Under the pieces are notes generated by a model. The model saw nothing but the letters and a program-made list of their open reading frames with translations, had not been told where the DNA came from and ran no database searches. Made by a program: the position numbers and the translations under genes. Below are positions 63,823 to 64,000 of a stretch of 64,000 nucleotides of DNA, one piece after another. This DNA comes from Paucibacter sp. TC2R-5 (GTDB taxonomy: Bacteria > Pseudomonadota > Gammaproteobacteria > Burkholderiales > Burkholderiaceae_C). The stretch's first letter is position 1, and every line of letters begins with the position of its first letter. Where the stretch lies: the NCBI RefSeq assembly GCF_025717605.1, contig NZ_JAJIRQ010000001.1:709716-773715 (forward strand), given 5' to 3'.

Positions 63823-64000
63823 ATGCCCTTCAAGCCCTTGCCCCGCCGTTTTCACGCCCTAAGCTCCTTGATCTGCCTGCTCGCTCTGTTGAGCTTGAGC
63901 CCTGCCGCGCAGGCCGCGCTGTTCAAGGATGCTCAGCTGCAAAGCCTGCTAGACGCAGGCCGCTATGAGGACTTGGAGCGTGCCTCGAAGGCGCGCCTGA
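63823..64000 (+). CDS. Start of a secreted protein, cut by the window end
   Basis: An ATG at 63823 opens a frame that runs to the window edge (59 codons). The N-terminus MPFKPLPRRFHALSSLICLLALLSLSPAAQAALF is a clear signal peptide with a likely cut after AQA. The next residues (LQSLLDAGRYEDLERASKARL) look like the first helix pair of a TPR-type repeat. Function unknown; the rest lies outside. Confidence 0.7.
   Translation, partial: MPFKPLPRRFHALSSLICLLALLSLSPAAQAALFKDAQLQSLLDAGRYEDLERASKARL

Noticed and set aside
1-64000. CRISPR arrays, tRNA or rRNA genes, prophage
   Set aside because: No regularly spaced repeats, cloverleaf sequences other than tmRNA, or phage genes were seen on either strand.

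Overview
The window reads as a stretch of core chromosome from a GC-rich betaproteobacterium of the order Burkholderiales. The gene order gyrA-serC-pheA-tyrA-aroA/cmk-rpsA-ihfB-lapA-lapB-waaC, the fused AroA-Cmk protein, the short barrel-less OmpA followed by ubiG-gph-ssrA, and the 180-kDa-class NAD-glutamate dehydrogenase all fit the Comamonadaceae / Roseateles-Paucibacter-like lineage. The lineage is inferred from gene content and was not checked by any search.

Layout. 1-3.4 kb: the 3' part of a phosphonate-type ABC permease, a wax ester synthase/DGAT-type acyltransferase and a secreted cyclophilin. 3.5-5.2 kb: an unusual island, in which one lipoprotein gene lies between two roughly 320-bp inverted copies of a non-coding repeat. 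5.2-12.2 kb: dnaE, a patatin phospholipase, a ComEA-like protein and msbA. 12.3-20.8 kb: an envelope block with the whole ADP-heptose pathway (gmhA, heptose-7-phosphate kinase, heptose-1-phosphate adenylyltransferase, gmhB), a GT4 glycosyltransferase, a DUF5672 protein, two GT9 heptosyltransferase-type genes and lapB/lapA. 20.8-31.7 kb: a co-directional minus-strand housekeeping block (gyrA, a DUF2059 protein, serC, pheA, tyrA, aroA-cmk, rpsA, ihfB). 32-34.6 kb: ompA, ubiG, gph and tmRNA.

34.7-48.8 kb is a mosaic: a DHH phosphoesterase, an AraC regulator, a PEBP protein, a LytS/LytTR two-component system containing an extra degenerate kinase-like gene, a YbbA/YbbP-type ABC pair, a GST, a CheY-fusion protein, an FAD oxidoreductase, and the two N-degron aminoacyl transferases bpt and aat. 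48.8-64 kb: an ammonium transporter behind a convincing sigma-54/NtrC-type upstream region, riboflavin synthase, a DUF3422 protein, NAD-glutamate dehydrogenase, a DUF885 protein, a secreted binding-protein-like gene, ilvD divergent from a LysR regulator, and the start of a secreted protein cut by the window end.

How the genes work together. Heptose synthesis, heptosyl transfer, MsbA flipping and LapAB control of LpxC turnover form one LPS supply line. SerC, PheA, TyrA and AroA form an aromatic/serine amino acid group next to RpsA and Cmk. Amt and the large glutamate dehydrogenase both concern nitrogen. The parts least explained by known biology are the inverted-repeat lipoprotein island (3.5-5.2 kb) and the kinase-like protein without its phospho-acceptor histidine (38.4-39.2 kb). 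I saw no CRISPR array, tRNA, rRNA, prophage or transposase gene.
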